Below, piece after piece: positions 35,553-45,683 of a DNA stretch of 64,000 nt (positions are counted from its first letter, which is position 1; every line of letters starts with the position of its first letter). The DNA is from an uncultured bacterium (lineage in GTDB: Bacteria > Cyanobacteriota > Vampirovibrionia > Gastranaerophilales > Gastranaerophilaceae). The notes under the pieces are model-generated. The model was not told the DNA's origin and searched no databases. It saw nothing but the letters and a program-made list of their open reading frames with translations. Where the stretch lies: contig CASFTJ010000003.1 in the NCBI GenBank assembly GCA_949297715.1, positions 62,001 through 126,000 on the forward strand, read 5' to 3'. The translations under genes and the position numbers were made by a program.

Positions 35553-36185
35553 TCAGTTTCCGGCAAAAAGTTCAGGATAATCAGAAGCCAAAACCTCTTT
35601 TTTACCCATAAAAAGCCTGTCGCCATCAGCAATAGAAACTTTTTCAAAAACAGTTAAAAGATCTTCAGGCATTCTCACAAATTTCTTTTGCAAATCACCG
35701 TCAACTCTATAGCTTGAGCAAAGAGTCCAAGTATCCGTTGGCACAGAATAGTGAAAAGCGGTTTCGGAATTTGTAAATTTATGCTGTTGAAAAATTGAAA
35801 CATTTTTAACACGTTCAAGAAAAATCTTTTTAAAATTCTCAAATTGCTCAATAGAATATTGATTACTTTTTAAGTTTTTACTTCCCAAAAGCAGTCCTCG
35901 CTTTGGTTCTTTCACAAAATTAAAAAGCATATTTATTAATTGCGGAAATTTTTTCTTATTTTTAAGATCATCCCAAAAATGGAATCCTTCAGCTTCAACA
36001 AGCGGATTAACAAGTCCTCCGCCAGTGCAGGTGCGAATTTCGGCAGAATAAAACTCCTCAGCTTTCAATATATTTGGTCTAAGATGGGAAAAATCTATAT
36101 AATTCGATTTCTTCATCATACTGAATACAGGGTGGTCAACAAAACGAATATTTGAAGTAAAAGCAATTGAAGAACTATTTTTCAT
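35553..36185 (-). CDS. Hypothetical 210-residue protein
   Basis: No known family. The frame opens at 36206, but MKNSSSIAFTSNIRFV at 36185 is the more natural start (A+T-rich TTATAT just upstream, no ribosome site). It is soluble, with a well-ordered look: EIRTCTGGGLVNPLVEAEGF, HFWDDLKNKKKFPQLINML and a basic middle. Convergent with the exonuclease gene 13 bases away. Confidence 0.6.
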   Translation of the reverse strand: MKNSSSIAFTSNIRFVDHPVFSMMKKSNYIDFSHLRPNILKAEEFYSAEIRTCTGGGLVNPLVEAEGFHFWDDLKNKKKFPQLINMLFNFVKEPKRGLLLGSKNLKSNQYSIEQFENFKKIFLERVKNVSIFQQHKFTNSETAFHYSVPTDTWTLCSSYRVDGDLQKKFVRMPEDLLTVFEKVSIADGDRLFMGKKEVLASDYPELFAGN

Positions 36186-36331
36186 ATTTAATATAAACCA
36201 ACACACAAAAAAAATTGCTAAAAAACTTTTTTAAAAAAGTAAAAAAATAATACAGATTAAGAATTGTAAAGAAAACAATCAAAAATATAAAGCATTAAAG
36301 TTATATAGCCGATTACAAATAGAGTAAAACG

Positions 36332-39300
36332 GTGCGTAGGATGACAGAATACAGTGTACAGCAGCAAAAAATAATAAGCCAATACCGTCAATCGAATAAT
36401 CTAGGCTACGTCATATCAGATGACGAAGTCGTATCAATAATGCAAAAAGAAATGCAACGCACAGGGAAAGTCTACCCTGGCTTTGAACATCTTGCCCAAA
36501 CAACTTCCGCATCCAAAAAAGAAGCTGTAACTACTTATACCCCATCCCCAATAGCTCCTGCGGCGCAGAATGTATTTGGAAGTGGTTTTTATCAGGAAAA
36601 GAATAAAGGATTGGAACTAGAACACACCAATAAAGGCTACGCAACCATGCAACCAACCCTAATCCAACTATTCAGCATGAATTTTTTAAAAAACATTTTA
36701 GTAGAAGGTAATGCCATAGTATCAGAAAGAGATAAAGAAGCCGGTGTAATGTCAGGCTTGGTAAATCTATGGCAAGAAAAATTTAATGAAGAATATTCAA
36801 AATCTCATGTAAGGAAATCACTTTTCAAGACGCAACAAGACTTACAGCAAATGGAAAAAGCGGCAAAAGGCGAGCCGATTTCGACTAATTTTTTAGGAGA
36901 ACCTATATACCAAACATTTGAAGAAAATTTCAAATCCAGACGCGGAGTAGAATTTAATGCTGAAAATATAGCAGACTGTGCAGAAAAATCACAAACATAC
37001 GCCCAAATAAAAACAACAGTAGAAATGGTAAACAAGACAAAAGAGAGCCTTGAAGTAGCGACAAAAGGTGACGTTGCAAGCCAAATGAGTCCAGAAGAAA
37101 GCTCAAAAGCAATTATACAGGCATTCAAACTGGCAGGCGTAACCTCAGTTAATGAAATAAATAAAACCTTAGCAGACATAAACGAAAAATATAAAGACCA
37201 TCCGGATGTATTGAAGTACGGAGGGGATTTCAGAATAAATAAAAACAAACAAGGCGAATATGTAATCTACAGAACCGACAAAAGCGGCTATCCAGCAGAA
37301 GCAACGAATGAAGAATTGAGACTTATAGCAAATGAAATGAGCCAAAGATTAGACAAAACATTAGCCGATGCACTCGGAGTAGAATACTCAAAAGACACAC
37401 CACCGGAAAAAATGGCCTCTCTAACGCAAAAGAAATTAAAAGAATATCAGGATATATATGAAGAAAGTTTTAAAAAAGCGTATGGCTCAATAGATTTAAA
37501 GATATTATCCGAAGAATATGTAGCAAAACAGCAGCAAGGTGTCGCAAACATAGAGATGGGTATAAATTTATTATCAACGGCTCTAATGATCCTTCCTCCT
37601 GTCGCGGTAGCAGCAAGAGGAACCGCACTTGGGGCAAAATTAGGACTTGCCAGCAAAGCAAGTATTGGCGGGAAAATAGTTCAAGGGTTAGAAACCGCCC
37701 AAAAAGTAAGTGCTCCTATAGTAATGGCCGCAATGACCTTAAGACCGACGGAATTATTGGAGCAGATATTATCTAAAAACGGTATGAGTAGCGAAGAATG
37801 GGAAGCCTGGGGAATCGGAGTTTTGCAAAATTCGGTCTATATGGCAACCGGTATGAAGGTAAGCCAGCTTGCCGAACAAGGTGCAGCGATGTATAAAACG
37901 AAGGCTTTGGTAAATACGCTAAAGAAAGCCGGAAAAAGCACCGATGAAATAATTTCAATGGTAAAGGCCAATCCAGTCAAATTTCCTGAAGATATCATAA
38001 AAAGTTTCAAAAGCATCGACAAATTAGCAAAGACATTGCAGGTCACAAGTGAAGCCGCATTGGACATATCAAGCACGTATTTTTTGAATATGGCAATGAA
38101 CAACGGCGATTTACAGATGCAGGATTGGTTAAGTTCAATAGCCTTTGCAATATCAGGCGGAGTATTGCAAAAGCAATTTGCCCCATTAACGACAGAAGCA
38201 AAAGTCCAATATTTATGCGATGCCTTTAAAGATTATGGTGTTACTCCAAATGATGCAATAAACATTCTAAAAACCATGGATGATATATCTGAAGGCAAAA
38301 TTAAAGTGCCGTCAAAAAGTTCAAAAACAAATGCAAAAGATGAATCCTCCGCTAAAACGAATCAAGAACAAAACGCAAACCTTGCAACTCAACAAAATTC
38401 CCAGAATGTGGCAACTATAGACGATGTTATAATTACAGCACCAAAACCTGCTACAGAAGGGCAGGTAAAAGAACCTTCAATAAATGAAAGAATAGAAAGT
38501 GCAAACTCAAGAGAAGAATTTGCTTCCCTTCGAGATGAAATAAAACAAATGGCGGAAGGAGCAGAAAAGAAAGCGCTTCAAGAGGAATACCTTAAAAAAT
38601 ATAACGAATGGTCGCAAAATCCTCAAAGACCTGATGTCAAAATGGAGTACAAACCTGAAAACGAAGCTTCTGCCGCTGTTCAAAACACAGAAAACAAAAA
38701 TAAAAATGAAGCACCTGCACCGGCTGAACAGCAACCAGCCCCCCCGAAAACAAAAGAAGAAGTTAGACAACCTCAAGCTATAGAGCCAAACATCGGAAAA
38801 GTGGTGACTGAAGAAGGATATATCAGCAATATTGATGCAGTAATGAAATTTATTGATTTTCTAAATGAAGTTAATAAAAACTATGATATTGAAAGACTAT
38901 TAGATGTTTGCCAAGTAAGCCCAGACAAAGTAAGCACAACTTTAATAGAAGAAGCGATAGGACTTTTAAAAGCAGGCAACGAAGACGCAAATGAAGTAAG
39001 TACAATCATTACATATTTTAAGAATGAAAATAACGAAATAGATTCTGCAAGAATCCAAAAATTTCACGAATTAGTAGATAGTGGCAAATCAACAGATTCA
39101 GCACTGCTTTCAATAATTAAAGAAGAAGATAAATCGGCACTGGAAACTGCATATCAAGATATAAAGGATGAAATTCCATTAAACAGACTGGAAGCAATTC
39201 AAGTTGCATCATTATCACACCCCAAAAACCCGAAAATTGAAGCTTTATCAAAAGAATTAGCAAAAGCATTATCTGCAGATAATAAAAACCTAAAGCTGAT

Positions 39301-42300
39301 AATAAATAAGATGTATGAAAATGAAGAACTTGCATCAGGAATAACAGAAGCCATAAAAGCAGGCGTAGACGAAAATTACGTAATCGCTGTAATAGATGAA
39401 TTTCAGTCAGCATCAAAAAATGCAGACACACAACATGCGGCAAGTATAATAAAAAATAAGTGTCTGAATGCAATGAAAGAAAAGCCTGACAAAGCAAAAG
39501 TATTTACGGATATATTAAACTACATATCAAAAGGTGATGGAGTTAGAGCACAAATACTTGATACATGCTTAAAATATCCTGACAATTGGCAAGAAATAGT
39601 AAACTCAACAAAAGTACTTGTAAATGAAGACAGTCAATCATATACTGAATCATCAAAAGCCTGCAATTTAATAGCAGAATTAAATAAAGCGGAGATTCCA
39701 CTTGAAGATTGCCTAAAAATGACAGATATAATCTGCAAATCTTCCTCAAATCTAAACAAAAGTTTTTCACAAGAATTCACGCAAAAAATAGTTGATATGT
39801 ACAACTCAGGCAAAATTGATGATACAACGCTTAACTTAATAAATCGTATGCCGGATACAAGCGCAAAAGGAGTAGATGTATTAGAAGCAATAATACAGCG
39901 TAAAGAGCAAAACCGCTTAAATGCAGAAGATTTAAGCAAGACAGAGCTGATGAATTTAATTTACAATCAATCTGAAAAAACATATTATGATAACTATCAG
40001 GAAATACTTAATTTTTACGCAGAAAACAAGGACATTTTGAACACTTCAAAGTCTAGCGACCTAAAAACAAAAATCCTTTATGATTTAATGAACAATTACA
40101 GACCAAAAACAGAATGTAAATCGTTTGATTTATCAGGCTTGAATTCGATTATTAAATTAGCAAAAGAAACTTCTATAGATTTAAATCTAGCAAAGGAAGT
40201 AATAACAAACGGATATGGAAATGAACTAGCTGGATTTTTAGAAAAGATTGATTCAAAAACTTATGAAAAAGAGGTATCACAAATTTTAAAACTGTTAGAA
40301 AATCCTTTTTCTCGAAAATACAGTTCAGATATTTTAAGCCCGCAATTAACAAAAGAGAAATTAAATTACATACTTGATTTGCAAAAACAGCTTAATGACA
40401 AAGGGATAGATGACAGACAAATATTAAATAATGATTTTGTAAAAGAAGTAATAAATGAAGGAAAAGATGTTCCGGAAGAAGCATTAGACAAGCTTAGATT
40501 TTATATAGAAGCAGAGCTTTCTACATTAAAAACCGGCGATTACTTTAATCCGGATGGATATTTAAATCTATTTAAAGTATATAAAAATTCACCAGAGCAA
40601 ATTGATAATATTGAATCAATAATTTTTAATCACAAATGGCATGATTGGATTTTGCCAAGTGGAATTATGAATCAATTTTCCCCAAACAAAGAAATATTAC
40701 CAAAACAAATTGAGCTTATGAACACGCTTTTTGAGATTTCAGGCAACAGTCAAGATCTAACATTACAAAACACAATAATTTTAAGTATTAAAACAAATTC
40801 CGAAGAAGATATAAATGCAAAATTGGAATTTATAGAAGAAAACAAATTACACACTAAATTTTCGAAATTGCAAAAAATAATTAATTCTGATACTACGCAA
40901 TCTGAATTAAGAAAATTATTTTTGTTAATACAATCTGTTAGACATGACAATAAAGACATAGCAAATTTAATAATAAATAACAAATTTGAAAACGAAAATA
41001 TAGATTCAATAGTTTTAGATAAGATAAATGACATAAATAAGAATTTTATGATGAATATTTTTAAATCAAAAAAAATAGAAGAAATAGACAGTTTAGATTT
41101 AAGCAGACTTGCGCACAAGGCAGGAGAATCCAAAGAAATATGTGAATTTATTGAGAAGAATTTTGACATATTTCCCAAAAACCAAATAGCACAAATTGCA
41201 GAAAGTTTAAATGAACATAATAAAGATTTTGCATTAGATTTGTACACAAAAGAATACCCGAATATACCAGATTCTGAAAAAGTTTCCATTCTAGAATATA
41301 CAAATGCCGACAACTTGAATTTAATAACGCAGCTATGCAATAATAAAGAAACGGAATATAAAGGCGCTCAAATAACGAAAGTAGCATACATAACAAAATA
41401 TTATCCTGGTATGACACAATTAGCAGAGACCTTATCAAAAGACAAAAGTGGCAAATGTCCGCCCGAAAAAATCGGTGATTTATTAGAGGCAGTAAAAATG
41501 CTAAAAACTGGCTTAAAAACAATACATTTGAGCAAAAAAATAGAAATATTTGAAACTTTAACCAGCCTTCCAAAATCAACACTTGAATTATGCCAAAAAG
41601 TTGACGGAATAAATTTAGAATTCAATCTGACTCAATTAAAAACGATATTAGGTCAAAAGAAAGATACCGTAAGAATTTCACCGGAACAGCAAAAGCAATT
41701 TGTAAGCAACGTACTTGCAAATAATAATTCATCAACTGAAAACGTATTAAGAAATTACGACTTCAAACAATACGGAAAGAATGGTTTACCTTTAAAATAT
41801 ACAAGAGCGGAATTTACAAATAATATAGAAAACATAATAAAAAATCTTACAAAAGAAGAACAATCAATAATACTTGAACATTATGGTCTGGAGCGAGGTA
41901 ATGCGGGATTTGACGGTCTGCCGAATAATACTGCTTTTGAAATGAAAGGAGCAAGTGAAGAATTAATAGCCGCAGCCCAAAAAGTTAAAGAAGAAATAGA
42001 GAAGTTTACATCGAAAAACTCAATAAACACAGGAAATGCGGAAGTAGATAAAGTATTAAACAGTTTAATTTCAGGACTTCCTGAATTTACATCATTTATA
42101 GGCAAAGAACAACACGGCACATACGCATACAGTGTTGATATTCACACCCTAAAAGTTTTACAAAGTGCGATGAATAATCCTTTATACGAAAAACTCAGCG
42201 ATAAAGATAAAACCATATTAAAATTTGCAGCACTTTGTCACGATTTTGGCAAAAAAGGTGCAACTGTTGACACAGGTCACGCAAGTGCCAGTGCAGAATA

Positions 42301-43417
42301 TACAATTGGCATACTGGACAAATTCAATTTTCCGCGTTCAATTTCAGACAGAATTATAGATATAGTAGATAATCACCACTGGTTTGAAGCATATAACACA
42401 GGTACAGCAAGTGCAGAAGACGTAGCAGTAAGATGCCGCAGACCGGAAGACTTCCTGATATATGAAATTTTAGCAAAAGCTGATTTTGAAAATGTAAATG
42501 ACAATTTCCATATATTGCGTTCACAGGGAGTAAAAAACCAGAAAGAATTTGATGATTTTATGGCGAAAAAAATGGAAGCAATAGAAGAAGTTTTAGATAA
42601 AATATATACAAAAGCCAATTTAGTATTTGACACAAAATTTATGCATAACGGAACGAAATTTCCGACAGAAAGCGTAAAAATAGGAGAGGAAAGAGTTGAC
42701 TTAAAAGTTTTAGATTTAAACAAACTAAAAAACAGTGCAAGTTTAGAGGAGTATGGATTTGCAAGAGGCGTAACTAAAAAGAATGCACGATTTATAGTTC
42801 ACATGATGAATCCATTAAAGAATATTATGGAATCAGTAAAAATTTTGACCGGAAATTCCTTAAATCAAAGTGCCTGGTCTACATCATTAATAAGCATAGA
42901 CAATAATAAAACGTATGGTGGATTACAATTCGGTTTTATATTTGACGTAGACCTTGCGAATATATCGGAAGCTAATTATTTGAACACAAGTTCAGGCGCA
43001 AATAAAAATATTGACATATTCAAAGAAATCTTAATTAATAAAGATAATAAAGTTAGAACCTATGTAAAAGACAATTTAACTAAAAATTTATCTGAAAAGG
43101 GAATTAATCTAAACAACAAAGAGTACGCAGCGTTAGCTAAATATTTAATGTCTAAAAAGTACACATCGCAAATAACAAAAGATGTTAAAATAGGAGGCAA
43201 AGTAATCAAAGCAAAAGCTCTGATTGAATGTTTAGAAAAATCGAGAGATGAATTATTTAAAGGATATGAGCATAGCGAAATAGTTCCGATAAACCCGAGA
43301 ATACAAGGGTTAATAGCAAAGGTCAACAGCATAGAAGAATGTCCTGAAGAATTTTTGCAATTTGCAAAAGAAAATAATTTGCCAATAATCTTGATGAAAC
43401 CGACAAAAGAAGATTAG
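36332..43417 (+). CDS. Giant 2361-residue protein with C-terminal HD phosphohydrolase domain
   Basis: GTG 36332 has AGAG 7 bases upstream; ATG 36341 is the alternative. N-terminal 400 residues are helical; a hydrophobic Ala/Gly-rich region follows at about 408-480 (INLLSTALMILPPVAVAARG; VMAAMTLRP). Residues 660-830 are low-complexity (Glu/Lys/Pro/Gln). About 1100 residues of helical, Lys/Asn/Glu-rich sequence come next. Near 1930-2070 an HD domain is clear: HTLKVLQ, FAALCHDFGKKG (His-Asp about 1970), GHASASAEY, VDNHHWFEAY and the later Asp in LAKADFENV. HD enzymes cleave nucleotides or RNA phosphates. The layout recalls large polymorphic effectors, but no secretion signal was identified. Confidence 0.78.
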   Translation: MRRMTEYSVQQQKIISQYRQSNNLGYVISDDEVVSIMQKEMQRTGKVYPGFEHLAQTTSASKKEAVTTYTPSPIAPAAQNVFGSGFYQEKNKGLELEHTNKGYATMQPTLIQLFSMNFLKNILVEGNAIVSERDKEAGVMSGLVNLWQEKFNEEYSKSHVRKSLFKTQQDLQQMEKAAKGEPISTNFLGEPIYQTFEENFKSRRGVEFNAENIADCAEKSQTYAQIKTTVEMVNKTKESLEVATKGDVASQMSPEESSKAIIQAFKLAGVTSVNEINKTLADINEKYKDHPDVLKYGGDFRINKNKQGEYVIYRTDKSGYPAEATNEELRLIANEMSQRLDKTLADALGVEYSKDTPPEKMASLTQKKLKEYQDIYEESFKKAYGSIDLKILSEEYVAKQQQGVANIEMGINLLSTALMILPPVAVAARGTALGAKLGLASKASIGGKIVQGLETAQKVSAPIVMAAMTLRPTELLEQILSKNGMSSEEWEAWGIGVLQNSVYMATGMKVSQLAEQGAAMYKTKALVNTLKKAGKSTDEIISMVKANPVKFPEDIIKSFKSIDKLAKTLQVTSEAALDISSTYFLNMAMNNGDLQMQDWLSSIAFAISGGVLQKQFAPLTTEAKVQYLCDAFKDYGVTPNDAINILKTMDDISEGKIKVPSKSSKTNAKDESSAKTNQEQNANLATQQNSQNVATIDDVIITAPKPATEGQVKEPSINERIESANSREEFASLRDEIKQMAEGAEKKALQEEYLKKYNEWSQNPQRPDVKMEYKPENEASAAVQNTENKNKNEAPAPAEQQPAPPKTKEEVRQPQAIEPNIGKVVTEEGYISNIDAVMKFIDFLNEVNKNYDIERLLDVCQVSPDKVSTTLIEEAIGLLKAGNEDANEVSTIITYFKNENNEIDSARIQKFHELVDSGKSTDSALLSIIKEEDKSALETAYQDIKDEIPLNRLEAIQVASLSHPKNPKIEALSKELAKALSADNKNLKLIINKMYENEELASGITEAIKAGVDENYVIAVIDEFQSASKNADTQHAASIIKNKCLNAMKEKPDKAKVFTDILNYISKGDGVRAQILDTCLKYPDNWQEIVNSTKVLVNEDSQSYTESSKACNLIAELNKAEIPLEDCLKMTDIICKSSSNLNKSFSQEFTQKIVDMYNSGKIDDTTLNLINRMPDTSAKGVDVLEAIIQRKEQNRLNAEDLSKTELMNLIYNQSEKTYYDNYQEILNFYAENKDILNTSKSSDLKTKILYDLMNNYRPKTECKSFDLSGLNSIIKLAKETSIDLNLAKEVITNGYGNELAGFLEKIDSKTYEKEVSQILKLLENPFSRKYSSDILSPQLTKEKLNYILDLQKQLNDKGIDDRQILNNDFVKEVINEGKDVPEEALDKLRFYIEAELSTLKTGDYFNPDGYLNLFKVYKNSPEQIDNIESIIFNHKWHDWILPSGIMNQFSPNKEILPKQIELMNTLFEISGNSQDLTLQNTIILSIKTNSEEDINAKLEFIEENKLHTKFSKLQKIINSDTTQSELRKLFLLIQSVRHDNKDIANLIINNKFENENIDSIVLDKINDINKNFMMNIFKSKKIEEIDSLDLSRLAHKAGESKEICEFIEKNFDIFPKNQIAQIAESLNEHNKDFALDLYTKEYPNIPDSEKVSILEYTNADNLNLITQLCNNKETEYKGAQITKVAYITKYYPGMTQLAETLSKDKSGKCPPEKIGDLLEAVKMLKTGLKTIHLSKKIEIFETLTSLPKSTLELCQKVDGINLEFNLTQLKTILGQKKDTVRISPEQQKQFVSNVLANNNSSTENVLRNYDFKQYGKNGLPLKYTRAEFTNNIENIIKNLTKEEQSIILEHYGLERGNAGFDGLPNNTAFEMKGASEELIAAAQKVKEEIEKFTSKNSINTGNAEVDKVLNSLISGLPEFTSFIGKEQHGTYAYSVDIHTLKVLQSAMNNPLYEKLSDKDKTILKFAALCHDFGKKGATVDTGHASASAEYTIGILDKFNFPRSISDRIIDIVDNHHWFEAYNTGTASAEDVAVRCRRPEDFLIYEILAKADFENVNDNFHILRSQGVKNQKEFDDFMAKKMEAIEEVLDKIYTKANLVFDTKFMHNGTKFPTESVKIGEERVDLKVLDLNKLKNSASLEEYGFARGVTKKNARFIVHMMNPLKNIMESVKILTGNSLNQSAWSTSLISIDNNKTYGGLQFGFIFDVDLANISEANYLNTSSGANKNIDIFKEILINKDNKVRTYVKDNLTKNLSEKGINLNNKEYAALAKYLMSKKYTSQITKDVKIGGKVIKAKALIECLEKSRDELFKGYEHSEIVPINPRIQGLIAKVNSIEECPEEFLQFAKENNLPIILMKPTKED

Positions 43418-43494
43418 TTTTTACAATTCTTTAAATTAATATAAAAATCAGCAAATAAAATAATTTTTGGGTTTAAATTTTACAGAAGACAAAA

Positions 43495-43629
43495 ATGTAT
43501 ATTAATTTAAACCCATTTAAGAATATTCACCCCATAAATACCTCAAAGAATTTAAATCCGCAAAAGCGAAGCTACACTTCATCAGAAAGTAGGATGAATG
43601 AGGGATATATTTTTTGCCAAACTCTTTGA
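43495..43629 (+). CDS. Short ORF, probable N-terminus of the repeat protein split by a frameshift
   Basis: 44 residues beginning MYINLNPFKNIHPINTSKNL, a start resembling other small proteins here (MQVNLN... at 4056). It ends 16 bases after the start of the next frame, across a T6 run (43610-43615). One base gained or lost in that run would fuse it to the 43614 frame. No strong ribosome site. Confidence 0.4.
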   Translation: MYINLNPFKNIHPINTSKNLNPQKRSYTSSESRMNEGYIFCQTL

Positions 43630-44489
43630 CTAATTCAATGACTAAATATCAAGTGAGTTTTTGTTCTATAAATTCAACAATTAATAAAATTGCTGAAAAA
43701 TCTACTCCAATTAAAGAATTATCAGATGCAGAATTTCAAAAGATGCTTCCTGAGGTTGAATCAAAATTAAAAGAACTCGGGATTAGCCTTCCAAAGCTTA
43801 ATAAAAATAATATATTATTCACAAACAAATTTGTTTCGGATGAAAATTTAATTACAAATAAAAACCTTCGACTATGGATTAAATCAGTGATTTCAGACAT
43901 TACAACACCTGAACAAGCGGAAGTTGCTAATAAGTTTTTTTCGCATGAAAGGTTGTATGGCAATGAATATACTATATTGGGTGATTCAGACATAATCAAA
44001 TCAACAAAAACACCGGAATCAGCGCAAGCAAAAATCAGCATTATGGACAAGTATTTGTCCGATGAAAGTTTATTTGAGAACAAAAGTATAAAGCGAAAAA
44101 TTCTTGATATTATTCATGGAGCCAAAACTTTAGAACAAGCAGAAGCAAAGCTTAGCCTAATAGATAAATATATTTCGTTTAATGACTCATATTACAGTGA
44201 CAATTTGAAAAATGTTATCGGAAGTATAATTTTAAAAGTCAATACACATGATCAATTATTAGTTGCCGACAAATATATTTCCAATGCATGCTTATATAAC
44301 AATGAATATCTTGTTCATGCAATAGAAGACATAATTGCATCAATAAGGACATCAAAAACAGCTCAGGCAAAAATTAGTGTTATGGATAAATATGTTTCAG
44401 ACAAAAAAATTAAAAAAGAATTTGAAATTAAGTTAAGAAAACTCAGATTTTTCTTATTTTACCATAAATTACAAATTTTTTCATTATAA
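43614..44489 (+). CDS. Tandem-repeat helical protein
   Basis: 291 residues, TTG at the frame's beginning; ATG 43638 is another start, and the true start may lie at 43495 (see the short ORF). Residues 80-275 hold four to five copies of a repeat of about 42-46 residues with core 'eqAqaKlsimDKYiSdeslyeNeyi...i..II..i' (for example AQAKISIMDKYLSDESLFEN; AEAKLSLIDKYISFNDSYYS; AQAKISVMDKYVSDKKIKKE). The last copy is cut short and followed by a basic tail, suggesting decay. Function unknown; it follows the giant gene on the same strand by about 200 bases. Confidence 0.6.
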   Translation: MPNSLTNSMTKYQVSFCSINSTINKIAEKSTPIKELSDAEFQKMLPEVESKLKELGISLPKLNKNNILFTNKFVSDENLITNKNLRLWIKSVISDITTPEQAEVANKFFSHERLYGNEYTILGDSDIIKSTKTPESAQAKISIMDKYLSDESLFENKSIKRKILDIIHGAKTLEQAEAKLSLIDKYISFNDSYYSDNLKNVIGSIILKVNTHDQLLVADKYISNACLYNNEYLVHAIEDIIASIRTSKTAQAKISVMDKYVSDKKIKKEFEIKLRKLRFFLFYHKLQIFSL

Positions 44490-44619
44490 ACGTATTTTGT
44501 AAAAAAAATGTTACAAAAGCCTAAATCACTCATTAATACGAAATATAGCCTTTAAAATCTATATAAAATAATGGCAATAATCATAAAATTGTCAACTGCC
44601 AAGTAACATTATACCTAAT

Positions 44620-44639
44620 AAAAAAGACCCCGAAAGGTC
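44620..44639 (-). terminator. tRNA-His terminator
   Basis: Minus strand GACC-tttcgg-GGTC followed by six Ts. Confidence 0.75.
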
Positions 44640-44650
44640 AATTTTAAAAA

Positions 44651-44727
44651 TGGGGCGCCAGATGGGATTCGAACCCATGCATATCGGAACCACAATCCGA
44701 GGTCTTAACCGCTTGACGACTGGCGCC
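44651..44727 (-). tRNA. tRNA-His (GTG)
   Basis: The cloverleaf is complete: acceptor GCGCCAG with CTGGCGC, T arm ATGGG-TTCGAAT-CCCAT, anticodon stem TCGGA/TCCGA around GTG, and encoded CCA. The extra 5' G (G-1 at 44727) faces C73, the identity pair for histidyl-tRNA synthetase, and is encoded in the genome. Confidence 0.96.
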
Positions 44728-44882
44728 ATATATTCTTGTCACTTTTTTATACTATCACGAAAATATTTTTTGTCTAGAGATTTTATTTTTTAGATAACAT
44801 TATAAAAATAACAAAATCATAGTTTCTTATTTTATAACTTTTTCCAGGATTACACCTAAAATTATTAATGAAAATTAAGAAT

Positions 44883-44913
44883 AAAAAAGACAGGCACCAA
44901 ACCTGTCTTTTTT
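44883..44913. terminator. Terminator after rpaB
   Basis: AAAAAA-GACAGG-caccaaa-CCTGTC-TTTTTT, usable from both sides. Confidence 0.85.
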
Positions 44914-44933
44914 ATTATAACTTTTATATTACT

Positions 44934-45683
44934 TTAGCTAATTCTTTGGAACATATATCCTATACCACGAGCTGTAAGTATAAGCTCAGGATTAGCAGGA
45001 TCGGATTCAAGTTTTGAACGCAAACGCGAAATGTGAACGTCAACAACTCTTGTATCAATTCTGTGATCCGGCGGATATGCCCATACATGCTGTAAAATTT
45101 CGTTTCTTGAGAATGCTTGTCCCGAATTGTTTACAAGCAATTCTAACAAACTAAATTCCATTCCTGTCAAGCGAATGCGTTCATTTTTACGGAATACCTG
45201 ACGACGGGCTGTATCAATTTTGATATTACCGGTTGTAATAACATTTTTCGTAACTTTTCCTGCAGGAGTTACCGTTTCACGATTATTTGTACGACGAAGA
45301 ACAGCTTTTACACGAGCTTCCAATTCTTTTGGTGAAAACGGTTTAATAACATAATCATCCGCACCGAGTTCAAGCCCCGTAATTCTTTCTGAAACATCAC
45401 CAAGAGCTGTTAATATTATTATCGGAACATCAGCGGTTCGTCTGATTTCACGAGTAACTCCATAACCATCCATTTTAGGCATCATTACATCCAAAACCAC
45501 AAGATCAGGATTATATTTATTAAAAGCAGCAACGGCTTCTTCGCCATCCGCAGCGGTATAAACGTCATAACCTGCCATCTTCAAACGTGTTTCCAAAATA
45601 CGTCTGATACTTGCTTCGTCATCAGCTAATAATATACGTTGGCGGTCATCTGTTTCATTTTGCAATTCAGCATTTTCTGTCAT
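44934..45683 (-). CDS. rpaB: RpaB/Ycf27-like OmpR-family response regulator
   Basis: 249 residues. The receiver has DDE at 21-23, acceptor Asp65 in LVVLDVMMPKMDGYGV, Thr in IILTALGD and Lys in VIKPFSPKELEARV. The winged helix ends TRVVDVHISRLRSKLESDP and ILTARGIGYMFQRIS. DEASIRRILETRL, TALGDVSERITGLELGADDYV and FSPKELEARVKAVLRR follow cyanobacterial RpaB nearly word for word, better than generic PhoB/OmpR. In photosynthetic cyanobacteria RpaB binds HLR1 sites and responds to light and redox stress via NblS; a perfect HLR1 site lies at 16459. The target set here is unknown. AAGGA precedes ATG. Confidence 0.85.
   Translation of the reverse strand: MTENAELQNETDDRQRILLADDEASIRRILETRLKMAGYDVYTAADGEEAVAAFNKYNPDLVVLDVMMPKMDGYGVTREIRRTADVPIIILTALGDVSERITGLELGADDYVIKPFSPKELEARVKAVLRRTNNRETVTPAGKVTKNVITTGNIKIDTARRQVFRKNERIRLTGMEFSLLELLVNNSGQAFSRNEILQHVWAYPPDHRIDTRVVDVHISRLRSKLESDPANPELILTARGIGYMFQRIS

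Noticed and set aside
40750-41340. Minus-strand frame of 196 codons inside the giant gene (also 36805-37248, 41148-41582, 38507-38776)
   Set aside because: Ser/Ile/Phe-rich antisense shadows of a Lys/Glu/Asn-rich gene; no ribosome site or domain.
42239-42500. HD domain of the giant protein as a CCA-adding enzyme or RelA/SpoT
   Set aside because: No nucleotidyltransferase or synthetase motif precedes the HD region; only the HD pattern is present.
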